Positions 56,687 to 64,000 of a stretch of 64,000 bases of DNA are shown here, piece by piece (within the stretch, counting starts at the first letter, position 1; every line of letters begins with the position of its first letter). The position numbers and the translations under genes are program-made. The DNA is from Streptomyces silvae (GTDB taxonomy: Bacteria > Actinomycetota > Actinomycetes > Streptomycetales > Streptomycetaceae): NCBI RefSeq assembly GCF_016745505.1, contig NZ_JAERUC010000086.1, forward strand, positions 62,001 to 126,000. Direction: 5' to 3'. The notes beneath the pieces are model-generated. The model made no database searches, was not told the DNA's origin, and worked only from the letters and a program-made list of their open reading frames with translations.

Positions 56687-57391
56687 TCAGGGCTGCTCGG
56701 GGCGGGCCAGCACCCAGACGCCGTCCGGCGTGAGGTAGCGGCCGACGGCCAGCCCCGCCTGCTGCAGATACGCCTCGAACCGCTCCACGGACAGCTCCCG
56801 CGACCGGAAGGTCTGGGTCCACCGGGCGTCCTCGAAGACGTACTCCGCGCGCACCTCGTCCACCCCGTCGCCGACGGGTTCGGCCGAGAGGATCCGGATG
56901 ACGCAGCCCGCGGCCGTGTCCTCCCGCTCCCGGGGGAGATCGGAGTGGTAGCCGGCGCCCTCCCGCTGGATCAGCACGACGCCGTCGTCCTTCACGTATC
57001 TGCGGCAGGTCGCGAGCAGCCCTTCCCTGACCCGGTGATCGCCCGCGTGCACCAGGAAGGACCCGAGCACCACGGCGTCGAACCGCTCCTCGCCGAGGTC
57101 CAGCGTCTCGATGGGGCTACGGACCGTGCGCGCCCCGCGGACGCGCTCCAGCATCTGCGCCGACTCGTCGACCGCGGTCACGTCGAAGCCCAGCGCGACC
57201 AGGGGATGCGTCACCCGGCCCGCCCCGCAGCCCAGTTCGAGCAGGCTCGCCCCCGGCCGCAGCGCCGAGGCGATCACCTCGGGTTCGCTGCCGGCGGACA
57301 GGCGCGTATAGAGCTCGACCGCGCAGCCGTCCGGTGTGATGGCGCCGGGCCCCGTCCCTGTGTATCCCTCACGTACCAGTTGTCCGCTCAT
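56687..57391 (-). CDS. SAM-dependent methyltransferase
   Basis: 234 residues. Class I Rossmann fold: motif I LLELGCGAGRVTHPL (about 50-64), the acidic end of strand 2 in VTAVDESAQML (about 73), then RFDAVVLGSFLVHAGD (about 103). No substrate domain is recognisable. It converges with the lipoprotein gene, stop codons 5 bp apart. Confidence 0.87.
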   Translation of the reverse strand: MSGQLVREGYTGTGPGAITPDGCAVELYTRLSAGSEPEVIASALRPGASLLELGCGAGRVTHPLVALGFDVTAVDESAQMLERVRGARTVRSPIETLDLGEERFDAVVLGSFLVHAGDHRVREGLLATCRRYVKDDGVVLIQREGAGYHSDLPREREDTAAGCVIRILSAEPVGDGVDEVRAEYVFEDARWTQTFRSRELSVERFEAYLQQAGLAVGRYLTPDGVWVLARPEQP

Positions 57392-57499
57392 ACCCGCCGG
57401 AACGTACGGACACGGGGCGGCGGTTCCCCGTCATCGCCGCCGGCAGCGCGCCGCCGGTTTCCGTACGCCGGGCCGCGGGGTCATGCTGGAGACGAGGCG

Positions 57500-57787
57500 A
57501 TGCCGATGATGCGTACCGGAAGCGAACCGACCACCGCGCGCAGCCCGCTGCGGATGCGGCTCTGGCTGAGTCTGTGGGGCATGGTCTGGGCCGTGGCCGG
57601 TCTGGTGGCCTTCGTGATCACCGGGCGGGCCGGCTGGGCCACGGCCTGCGCCGTCCTGCTGGTGTTCACGGTCATCGACCTGTGCTTGGTCGTCCGCCGC
57701 ATGCGGCAGGGCCCGCACTTCCAGCCGGGCCGTGACGTCCCCCCGTACCCGCCCGACCGGCGCGGCCGGAAGCGGTACGGCCCCTGA
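57500..57787 (+). CDS. Small two-helix membrane protein (DUF6343-like)
   Basis: 95 residues from ATG at 57500 (MPMMRTGSE); ATG at 57506 is possible. Two membrane helices (about 22-42 and 46-65) are followed by a basic, Pro-rich cytoplasmic tail (FQPGRDVPPYPPDRRGRKRYG). I recognise it as a small streptomycete family of unknown function. Confidence 0.75.
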   Translation: MPMMRTGSEPTTARSPLRMRLWLSLWGMVWAVAGLVAFVITGRAGWATACAVLLVFTVIDLCLVVRRMRQGPHFQPGRDVPPYPPDRRGRKRYGP

Positions 57788-57844
57788 GTCCCGCCGGGGC
57801 ACGGGCGGGGGCGGCCGGCGGTGTCAGGAACGGTCGTCGAGGTG

Positions 57845-58213
57845 TCAGGAACGGTCGTCGAAGCGGGCCGCCCGCAGATACTCCGGATTCGGGTCGAGCG
57901 CGGCGGCCAGCCGGAAGTGGCGGGTGGCCTGTTCGTCCCGGCCGGCGCGCTGGAAGGTGCGGGCCAGGGCGAAGTGCGCGAAGGCGTTGTCCGGCTCACG
58001 CTCCAGGACCAGCTCGAACTCCAGCTCGGCCGGGCGCAGTTGGGCGGCGGCGAAGAAGGCCCTGGCACGCAGCAGCCGGGCCGCCGTGTTCTCCGGGTGG
58101 GCGGCTATCACGGAGTCGAGCAGCTTGACCGCACCCCGCGGGTCCCGGGCGGCGAGCAGCTGCTCCGCCGCGCGGAAGTCGATGACATGCGTCTCCGGGT
58201 TGTTCTCGGGCAC
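57845..58213 (-). CDS. Tetratricopeptide repeat protein
   Basis: 122 residues. About three TPR units are seen: AEQLLAARDPRGAVKLLDSVIAAHP, TAARLLRARAFFAAAQLRPAE and FAHFALARTFQRAGRDEQATRHF. There is no signal peptide, so it is cytoplasmic and probably mediates protein contacts. It lies downstream of coaE on the same strand. A direct repeat GGTGTCAGGAACGGTCGTCGA occurs at its 3' end (57820 and 57840). Confidence 0.87.
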   Translation of the reverse strand: MPENNPETHVIDFRAAEQLLAARDPRGAVKLLDSVIAAHPENTAARLLRARAFFAAAQLRPAELEFELVLEREPDNAFAHFALARTFQRAGRDEQATRHFRLAAALDPNPEYLRAARFDDRS

Positions 58214-58285
58214 GGCCCTATCCTTCCCCTCGCCTGCCGCTGTTCAACATGCGGCCGGGTGCGCGTATTCCGCCCGCGCGCCGGG

Positions 58286-58888
58286 TCAGCCGGTGGCCGC
58301 CCGTGCGGTGAGCTGCGACCAGACCTTGCGGACCTGGGGTTCCAGGTCCTCCAGCGGGCCGTCGTTGTCGATGACGAGATCGGCGACGGCCAGCCGCTCC
58401 TCCCGCGTGGCCTGCGCCGCCATGCGGGCCCGGGCGTCGGACTCCGTCATGCCGCGCAGCGTCACGAGCCGGTCGAGCTGGGTGCCGGGCTTCGCGTCGA
58501 CGACCACGACCAGGTCGTAGAGCGGGGCGAGGCCGTTCTCGGTGAGCAGCGGGACGTCGTGGACGACGACCGCACCGGCGCCGGCGGCCCGCTCCAGCTC
58601 GGCGGAGCGGGCCCCGACGAGCGGGTGGACGATGGCGTTGAGCGTGGCCAGGCGTGCGGGGTCGGCGAAGACGATCGAGCCGAGCGCGGACCGGTCCAGG
58701 GTGCCGTCGGGACGCAGGATCCCAGGGCCGAAGGCCTCGACGACGGCCGTGAGCCCGGGGGTGCCGGGCTCGACGACCTCGCGGGAGATCCGGTCGGCGT
58801 CGATGAGTACGGCGCCGAAGCGCGCGAGCAGTCGTGACACTTCACTCTTGCCGGCGCCGATGCCGCCGGTCAGGCCCACTTTCAGCAT
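58286..58888 (-). CDS. coaE: Dephospho-CoA kinase
   Basis: Last step of coenzyme A synthesis. 200 residues. P-loop [17 protein letters not shown] (about 6-22), [16 protein letters not shown] (about 32-47), [12 protein letters not shown] (about 88) and [13 protein letters not shown] (about 108) are all present. It lies 43 bp after the PAC2 gene on the same strand, as in other streptomycetes, close to rpsA. Confidence 0.96.
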   Translation of the reverse strand: MLKVGLTGGIGAGKSEVSRLLARFGAVLIDADRISREVVEPGTPGLTAVVEAFGPGILRPDGTLDRSALGSIVFADPARLATLNAIVHPLVGARSAELERAAGAGAVVVHDVPLLTENGLAPLYDLVVVVDAKPGTQLDRLVTLRGMTESDARARMAAQATREERLAVADLVIDNDGPLEDLEPQVRKVWSQLTARAATG

Positions 58889-58931
58889 GGGCCGAGCCTA
58901 GCCTCCGGCCCGGAGGGCGGCCGGAGGCCCC

Positions 58932-59870
58932 TCAGGAGTCGCCTTCACGCTCCGCGAGGAAGCGTTCGAACTCGCGGCCGATCTCGTCCGCCGACGGCAG
59001 GTCCGCGGGCTCCGCGACGAGGTTGCCGCGGGTCTCGGACCCCGCGACCGCGTCGTACTGGTGCTCCAGCCCCTCGACGAGCGAGACGAGCTCCTCGTCG
59101 CCCTGGCCGACCTGCCGGTCGATCTCGGTCTGGGTGCGGTGCGCCTCCGTGCGCAGCGTGTGCGCGACGCTCGGCAGCACCAGTCCGGTCGCCGCTGTGA
59201 CCGCCTCCAGGGCGGTGAGCGCGGCGTCCGGGTAGGCGGACCTGGCGACGTAGTGCGGCACATGGGCGGCGACACCGAGCGCGTCGTGCCCCGCCTCCAT
59301 CAGCCGGTACTCCACGAGCGCCTCGACGGAGCCGGGGACCTGCGCCTCGTCGAAGGGGCTGCGGTGCCCGGGCATCAGGTCGGTGCGGTTGCCGTGCGGG
59401 GTGAGGCCGACGGGGCGGGTGTGCGGGACGCCCATCGGGATGCCGTGGAAGCTGACCGCGAGGCGGACGCCGAGCCGCTCCACGATCTGCTCCACGGCGG
59501 CGGCGAACCGCTCCCACTCGACGTCGGGCTCCGGCCCGGTGAGCAGCAGGAAGGGGGCGCCCGTGGCGTCCTGGACGACCTTCACCTCCAGGGTGGGCGC
59601 CTCGAACGCCGTGTACCGGTCGCGCCTGAAGGTGAGCAGCGGGCGGCGCGCCCGGTAGTCGACGAGCCGGTCGTGGTCGAAGCGGGCCACGGTCTGGTGG
59701 GGCAGCGTCTCGAGCAGGCCGTCGACGATCTGCTCGCCGGTCTCGCCCGCGTCGATGTAGCCGTCGAAGTGGTAGAGCATGACCAGGCCGGCCGACTCCT
59801 GGGCCAGCGCCATGTCGACGACGGCCAGGCCCTTGGGCTCCCATTCGTACAAACTCTGCGGATCAGGCAC
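58932..59870 (-). CDS. PAC2-family protein (proteasome assembly chaperone-like)
   Basis: 312 residues, soluble. PAC2/DUF75 features: [20 protein letters not shown] (about 31-50), [14 protein letters not shown] (about 108) and the turn [15 protein letters not shown] (about 140). An acidic C-terminus ends [12 protein letters not shown]. Archaeal and eukaryotic relatives help proteasome assembly; actinobacteria possess proteasomes, but a link for this protein is not shown. Confidence 0.9.
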   Translation of the reverse strand: MPDPQSLYEWEPKGLAVVDMALAQESAGLVMLYHFDGYIDAGETGEQIVDGLLETLPHQTVARFDHDRLVDYRARRPLLTFRRDRYTAFEAPTLEVKVVQDATGAPFLLLTGPEPDVEWERFAAAVEQIVERLGVRLAVSFHGIPMGVPHTRPVGLTPHGNRTDLMPGHRSPFDEAQVPGSVEALVEYRLMEAGHDALGVAAHVPHYVARSAYPDAALTALEAVTAATGLVLPSVAHTLRTEAHRTQTEIDRQVGQGDEELVSLVEGLEHQYDAVAGSETRGNLVAEPADLPSADEIGREFERFLAEREGDS

Positions 59871-59952
59871 GGTTACCGCTCCTCCTCGTGTTCCTGCACA
59901 AGAACACCCCGCCCGGCCACGGCATTCCCGCCCGCGCCCCTTTCCCTCGCGG

Positions 59953-61587
59953 TTACGCGAGGACCCGGCTGTGCAGCGCCGTCACCGCCTTCCGCGCCGA
60001 GGTGAACGCCCCGTGCTGCCAGGCGTCGGTGTGGCTGAGGTAGTCGCCGGCGAAGTACACATGCCCGGCGGGCCTGTTGAGCGGTGCGAAGGCGGGGGCG
60101 TCGGGGCCGCCGGACAGGGAGTGCCAGGAGGCCTCCAGGTACGGCGTCTGGCGCCAGTGGTGGGAGAACGACGTGGCGAGTTCCGTGCGGTACTTGGCGC
60201 CGTGGATCTTCACGCCCTGGGCGACGGCCCGCGCCTCCCTCTCGCGGGGCGTGAGGGCCGCGTACGCGTCGGCGTTCGCCCCGGTGTTGTAGTAGCCGAT
60301 GATCGTGCCGCGTTCGCCGAGGTGGCCGTAGGACGGGTACCAGATGTGCGAGAGGTCCATGTCCGTCTCGGTGATGCCGCCGAAGATCCGGTGGTCGCTC
60401 TCCCACCAGCGGCTCCGGTACTCCAGTCCGATCTTGCCGGCCGAGGACGGCTTGCAGGCCTCCAGGGCGCTCTGGACGGCCGGGCCGAGGTTATGCGCGG
60501 TCTTCGCCAGGATGTTGGGGGGCAGCGCGGCGACGCAGTAGTCCGCCTCGACACGCCGGGTGCGGCCTCCCTGGGTGTAGGTGACGGTGACGCCGTGGGC
60601 GGTGTCCTTGATCTCGGTGACGGCGGCCCCGGTGCGGATCCTCCGCTCGCCCACGGCCCGGGTGAGCGCGGCGGGTATCCGGTCCATGCCGCCGACCGGC
60701 TGGAACATGAGCATCGCCTGGTCGTACTCGAACTCGAAGGCGAAGTAGCGCCCCACGCCGCTGGCGAAGACCTCGGACGCGGTGGGTACGGGACCGAGTT
60801 CCTCCCCGGGGGTGCCGGCGGCCGCCGGGTCGACGCGGTAGCCGCGCCGGGGGCTGCCGGTGTAGTCGAGCGTGTCGCCGATGTCGCCGAAGTCCTTGAG
60901 GAACTCCAGGAGCCGCTCCTGGTCGTCGGCGGTGATCTGCCGGTCGAGGGCTCCCTTGTCGCTCGCCTTGGCGAGGAGTTCGGCGACGTAGCCGTACATG
61001 TCGGCCTTGGCCGTGCGGTAGCGGACCGGCGCCTTCATGCCCGCCTTCTCGTTGAAGAGGTAGGCGTTGGCGTTCTCGTTGGTGAACACCTCGACGGGCA
61101 CGCCGAGTTCGCGGCAGTAGTCGAGGGTGACCATCCACTGCGGGATCCGGCCGGGGCCGGCGTTCATGTACTGGCCGTCGCTGAAGCGTGCGGTCTGCCT
61201 GTTGCCGAGGGTGTCGGTGGTGGTGTCGCCGCCTCGGACGGTGAAGTTGCGCCCGCCGGTGCGGCCGCGGGCCTCCAGGACCGTACAGTCGTACCCCGCC
61301 TTGCCCAGCTCGTACGCGGTGGCGAGGCCGGCGATGCCGCCACCGACGACCACGACCTTGGCGGCGGCCCTGCCCTTCAGCGAGAAGTCGCCCGGGCTCG
61401 GGGCCCGGAAGGCGGGTTCGCGGCTCGCGGCCTGGGCGGTGGGGGCGAGACCGAGGGCCCCCATGGTGGCGAACATGGCGCCGGCCCCGCCGGTCAGGCC
61501 CACGTTGCGCAAGAAGCTGCGGCGGCTCGCGCCTGCCGCCACGGGAGAGTCCTGCGAGACGGGTGAGGTGTGCGACGTGTGGGTCAT
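59953..61587 (-). CDS. Tat-exported flavin amine oxidase
   Basis: 544 residues. Twin-Arg signal [19 protein letters not shown] with cleavage near AQAA (about 55). FAD-binding [21 protein letters not shown] and [12 protein letters not shown] (about 80-115), then the amine-oxidase substrate domain and the C-terminal flavin motif [19 protein letters not shown] (about 505). It probably oxidises an L-amino acid or monoamine outside the membrane, producing H2O2. The 5' flank has 9-bp repeats. Confidence 0.92.
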   Translation of the reverse strand: MTHTSHTSPVSQDSPVAAGASRRSFLRNVGLTGGAGAMFATMGALGLAPTAQAASREPAFRAPSPGDFSLKGRAAAKVVVVGGGIAGLATAYELGKAGYDCTVLEARGRTGGRNFTVRGGDTTTDTLGNRQTARFSDGQYMNAGPGRIPQWMVTLDYCRELGVPVEVFTNENANAYLFNEKAGMKAPVRYRTAKADMYGYVAELLAKASDKGALDRQITADDQERLLEFLKDFGDIGDTLDYTGSPRRGYRVDPAAAGTPGEELGPVPTASEVFASGVGRYFAFEFEYDQAMLMFQPVGGMDRIPAALTRAVGERRIRTGAAVTEIKDTAHGVTVTYTQGGRTRRVEADYCVAALPPNILAKTAHNLGPAVQSALEACKPSSAGKIGLEYRSRWWESDHRIFGGITETDMDLSHIWYPSYGHLGERGTIIGYYNTGANADAYAALTPREREARAVAQGVKIHGAKYRTELATSFSHHWRQTPYLEASWHSLSGGPDAPAFAPLNRPAGHVYFAGDYLSHTDAWQHGAFTSARKAVTALHSRVLA

Positions 61588-61868
61588 TCCCTGGCTCCCC
61601 TGGTGATCCTGCTGCTTCCGGTGCCTGGCGCTCCTGGCGCTCCTGGCGCTCCGAGCGCTCCTGGCGTTGCGCGGATCCTGGCAAGCAGGTGTTACGGGCC
61701 GTCAGTTACTCGTGTATCCCACACGTTTCCTCTGCGCGGCACCGCCGGGGAGGCATCGGTCCAGACCTCGGCATGTCCACTCACCGGGCGGTGAGGGCCG
61801 TCGCTCCGGCCTCACCCACCCGGGCGAGGCCGGGGCCGGCCTGCTGATGCTGATCGCGGCGCCCGCGC
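61588..61868. other. Intergenic region with 9-bp repeats
   Basis: 281 bp between the oxidase start and the ThrRS stop. It holds the 9-bp repeat block (61625-61669) and, further right, no clear element. It must contain the oxidase promoter. Short open frames that translate as GAPGAPGAP-like sequence result from the repeat and are not taken as genes. Confidence 0.5.
61625..61669. repeat. 9-bp tandem repeat, five units, upstream of the amine oxidase
   Basis: CTGGCGCTC three times exactly (61625, 61634, 61643), then CGAGCGCTC and CTGGCGTTG. On the oxidase-coding strand the units read GAGCGCCAG with AGGAG at the joins, so the leader has several Shine-Dalgarno-like sequences 40-80 bases before the start. 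Confidence 0.85.
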
Positions 61869-63103
61869 TCAGTCGGTGTCGGCCCACAGGTCGGTGCGGT
61901 GAGCCCCGATGAGAGCGCTGATGCGGGTCAGTACGTCACTGACCGGCTGTGGGTCGAGTCGGCGTCCGTCACGCAAGCGCAGTGCCACGTGAGCGTCAGC
62001 GGCCTCCTTGGCGCCGATGACGGCTTGGTACGGCACCAGGCGCGCCTCTCGGATCCGGGCGCCCAGGCTGCCGAGGTCCGGTCCCGCGATCCGGGCACGC
62101 AGCCCGAGACGGGTGCAGCGTCGGGCGAGGGCCGCGGCGTCCGGCAGTTCGGTGTCGGAGATCGGGAGGATCACCAGCTGAGTGGGGGCGAGCCAGGCGG
62201 GGAAGGCACCGCCGTGCTGCTCGATGAGATGGGCGACGGCTCGCTCCACACTGCCGATGATGCTGCGGTGGACCATGGCCGGGCGGTGCTTGGCGCCGTC
62301 CGCGCCGATGTAGTGCAGGTCGAACTGCTCGGGCTGGTGGAAGTCGACCTGGACGGTGGACAGGGTGGACTCCCGGCCGGCGCCGTCGGTGACCTGGACG
62401 TCGATCTTGGGGCCGTAGAACGCGGCTTCTCCCTCGGCGGCCTCGTAGGGCAGGCCGGAGCGGTCGAGGACGTCGGTCAGCAGAGCGGTGGACCGTTGCC
62501 ACTTCTCGGGTGCGGCAACGTACTTGCCACCGGGGCCAGGGAGGGAGAGCCGGTAGCGGGTCGGGGTGATGCCGAGCGCCTCGTACGCCCGGCGGATCAT
62601 CTCCAGGGCCGCCTGCGCCTCCTCGGCGACCTGGTCCAGGGTGCAGAAGATGTGTGCGTCGTTGAGCTGGATGGCCCGTACGCGGGTCAGTCCGCCGAGC
62701 ACGCCCGAGAGTTCGGAGCGGTACATGCCGCCCAGTTCGGCCATCCGCAGGGGCAGTTCGCGGTAGCTGTGGGAGCGGGAGCGGTAGATCACCGCGTGAT
62801 GGGGACACAGGCTGGGCCGCAGGACGACCTGCTCTCCGCCGAGGTCCATCGGGGGGGGAACATGTCGTCGCTGTAGTGCGCCCAGTGTCCGGAGATCTCG
62901 TACAGCTCCCGCTTGCCGAGGACCGGTGAGTACACGTGCTGGTAGCCCGCCCGCCGCTCGGCGGCACGGATGTACTCCTCCAGGGTGTGCCGCACGGCCG
63001 CGCCGTCGGGCAGCCAGTACGGCAGGCCGGCGCCGATCAGCGGGTCGGTGTCGAACAGGCCCAGTTCACGGCCCAGCTTGCGGTGGTCGTGCACGGTGGT
63101 CAT
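61869..63103 (-). pseudogene. thrS: Short threonyl-tRNA synthetase (no TGS/editing domains), frameshifted
   Basis: ATG at 63103 (AAGGAG six bases upstream) reads MTTVHDHRKLGRELGLFD to DDMFPP, then loses frame at a run of eight C (62858-62851) and stops early. The rest, from MDLGGEQVVLRPSLCPHH on, is intact in another frame to 61869. With one C added or two removed it gives about 410 residues: class II catalytic core plus anticodon domain, without the TGS and editing domains of the 650-residue form. Zinc ligands are kept (Cys in LRPSLCPHH, His in NDAHIFC, His in AMVHRSI), as is motif 2 (YRELPLRMAELG). Either a recent mutation, a slippery phase-variable tract or a read error. Confidence 0.8.
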
Positions 63104-63147
63104 CGCGGTCTCCTTGCTGGCTGCGGAGCAAGTGACCGGGCCTACGA

Positions 63148-63179
63148 CGAAGCCCCGGGGCACTTGCCCCGGGGCTTCG
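63148..63179 (-). terminator. Attenuator hairpin of the threonyl-tRNA synthetase gene
   Basis: CGAAGCCCCGGGGCA (63148-63162) and TGCCCCGGGGCTTCG (63165-63179) are perfectly complementary over 15 bp with a 2-base gap. It lies between the Thr-rich leader peptide and the synthetase start, 45 bases upstream of that start, where a terminator would block the gene. Confidence 0.85.
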
Positions 63180-63193
63180 GATCAGATCGTCTG

Positions 63194-63244
63194 TCAGCGC
63201 GCCGGGACACTCTCCGGCGTCGTCGTCACAGCAGCGCGCTTCAT
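63194..63244 (-). CDS. Leader peptide with three consecutive threonine codons
   Basis: ATG at 63244 reads MKRAAVTTTPESVPAR and stops at TGA 63194-63196. Three ACG codons in a row are followed at once by a hairpin (CGCCGG 63214-63219 with CCGGCG 63200-63205 on the complementary strand), and 14 bases after the stop the 15-bp attenuator begins. No Shine-Dalgarno is seen, but TAACGT ends seven bases before the ATG, so the message could be leaderless. Low charged tRNA-Thr would stall ribosomes on the ACG run, melt the first hairpin and favour antitermination. The call is from position and codon content; no expression evidence exists here. Confidence 0.78.
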   Translation of the reverse strand: MKRAAVTTTPESVPAR

Positions 63245-63341
63245 GCCGCAGACGTTAGCAGGGCGCGGCGGTGTCCACACGGTCATTCCTCGCCAGGAGT
63301 GCTCGTGATCGATACACCTGGGGCGCACCCCGGACATGCGT

Positions 63342-63371
63342 GAGGCCCGCCCCCCGAAGGGGACGGGCCTC
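63342..63371 (-). terminator. Terminator of rpsA
   Basis: GAGGCCCGCCCC on the left pairs with GGGACGGGCCTC on the right with one mismatch, loop CCGAA. It is about 50 bp past the rpsA stop and ahead of the ThrRS leader. Confidence 0.85.
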
Positions 63372-63421
63372 ACTCACAGCTCTACAGCTACTGCAGCCGA
63401 TGAGCGGCTGGGGTCAGAGCG

Positions 63422-64000
63422 TCAGCTCTGGCCGCCGGCCAGCTTCTCGCGCAGGGCAGCCAGGGCCTCGTCCGACGCCAGGGCGCCGGAGTTGTCCGCG
63501 GACTCCGAGGAGTACGAACCGCCACCGCTGCCACCCGAGGCAGCCGGGGCAGCGCCGGCCGGGGCGGCAGCGCCCTCGGCAGCGGCAGCCTCGTCGGCCT
63601 CGCGGGACTTGATGACCTGGGCCTGGTGCTGCTCGAAGCGCTGCTGCGCCTCGGCGTACTGCGTCTCCCAGACCTCGCGCTGCGCCTCGAAGCCCTCGAG
63701 CCAGTCGTTAGTCTCGGGGTCGAAGCCCTCGGGGTAGATGTAGTTGCCCTGGTCGTCGTACGACGCGGCCATGCCGTACAGCGTCGGGTCGAACTCGACC
63801 GAGGCCGGGTCGCCGCCGAAGGCCTCGTTGGCCTGCTTCAGCGAGAGGCTGATGCGACGGCGCTCGAGGTCGATGTCGATGACCTTGACGAAGATCTCGT
63901 CGTTGACCTGGACGACCTGCTCCGGGATCTCCACGTGGCGCTCGGCCAGCTCGGAGATGTGGACCAGACCCTCGATGCCCTCGTCGACGCGGACGAACGC
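63422..64000 (-). CDS. rpsA: 30S ribosomal protein S1, C-terminal part (5' end outside window)
   Basis: 193 codons, open to the window edge. It starts within an S1 RNA-binding repeat (FVRVDEGIEGLVHISELAERH, VNDEIFVKVIDIDLERRRISLSLKQANE), then a spacer with FDPTLYGMAASYDDQGNYIYPEGFDPETN and an Ala/Gly/Ser-rich tail ending in a short helix (EALAALREKLAGGQS), as in streptomycete S1. It binds mRNA to the 30S subunit. The coaE-PAC2-rpsA neighbourhood is conserved, but the oxidase and ThrRS genes seem to be inserted in it. Confidence 0.97.
   Translation of the reverse strand, partial: AFVRVDEGIEGLVHISELAERHVEIPEQVVQVNDEIFVKVIDIDLERRRISLSLKQANEAFGGDPASVEFDPTLYGMAASYDDQGNYIYPEGFDPETNDWLEGFEAQREVWETQYAEAQQRFEQHQAQVIKSREADEAAAAEGAAAPAGAAPAASGGSGGGSYSSESADNSGALASDEALAALREKLAGGQS

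Noticed and set aside
61570..61794. Collagen-like GAPGAPGAP open frame
   Set aside because: It is produced by the 9-bp repeat array; there is no ribosome site and no coding bias beyond it.
63104..63300. T-box riboswitch upstream of the threonyl-tRNA synthetase
   Set aside because: The leader is too short and lacks a TGGNACCGCG-type T-box sequence; a leader peptide with Thr codons explains the hairpin better.

Overview
The window is chromosomal DNA from a streptomycete (genus Streptomyces or a very close relative). It has very high GC with a strong G/C third-codon bias, many GTG/TTG starts, and actinobacterial marker genes (whiA, opcA, an RbpA-family protein, mycothiol-type DinB protein). The gene order cyoE / tkt-tal-zwf-opcA-pgl / pgi / rbpA-like / secG-tpiA-pgk-gap / whiA-yvcK-rapZ-uvrC / uvrA / terC-terD / uvrB / glpQ / ogt ... 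coaE / rpsA matches, from memory, the core of Streptomyces chromosomes.

Region 1 (1-17050) is central carbon metabolism. A heme O synthase gene diverges from a tightly coupled transketolase, transaldolase, G6P dehydrogenase, OpcA and 6-phosphogluconolactonase operon. Facing it are two PH-domain membrane proteins, phosphoglucose isomerase, an RbpA-family RNA polymerase-binding protein, SecG and the gap-pgk-tpiA glycolytic operon. About 700 bp without a gene precede gap and contain inverted and direct repeats. Region 2 (17050-34730) is the overlapping uvrC-rapZ-yvcK-whiA operon, a Rieske protein, uvrA, a mycothiol-type DinB protein plus metallo-beta-lactamase pair, terC with a yybP-ykoY-like leader, two TerD-domain genes, uvrB and an MHYT sensor.

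Region 3 (34730-46300) holds a secreted glycerophosphodiesterase, Ogt, a kinase-like protein that has lost its P-loop, and a nitrogen island. The island reads urea transporter (5' truncated), ureA, a CbiX-like protein with a histidine-rich tail, ureB, ureC, ureF, ureG, ureD, amt. It contains no ureE. Its upstream end abuts a decapitated crcB gene, followed by an intact crcB. Region 4 (46300-61870) is a mix of small accessory and conserved genes: cupin, HxlR regulator, AlaA-type aminotransferase coupled to a C39-like peptidase, HXXEE protein, SWIM/SNF2 pair, SPFH protein, lipoprotein, methyltransferase, TPR protein, coaE, PAC2 protein and a Tat-exported amine oxidase. Region 5 (61870-64000) is a short editing-less threonyl-tRNA synthetase gene with a homopolymer frameshift, preceded by a leader peptide with three consecutive Thr codons and a 15-bp attenuator hairpin, and then the 3' part of rpsA.

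The most notable signals are (a) the Thr-codon leader and attenuator upstream of the ThrRS gene, (b) the Mn2+-riboswitch-like leader of terC, whose P1 strand can alternatively sequester the Shine-Dalgarno, (c) a His-rich CbiX-like protein embedded in a ureE-less urease operon, (d) a sharp breakpoint that truncates both a urea transporter and a crcB gene, and (e) several coding and non-coding minisatellites. All functional calls were made by reading the sequence; no database search was run.
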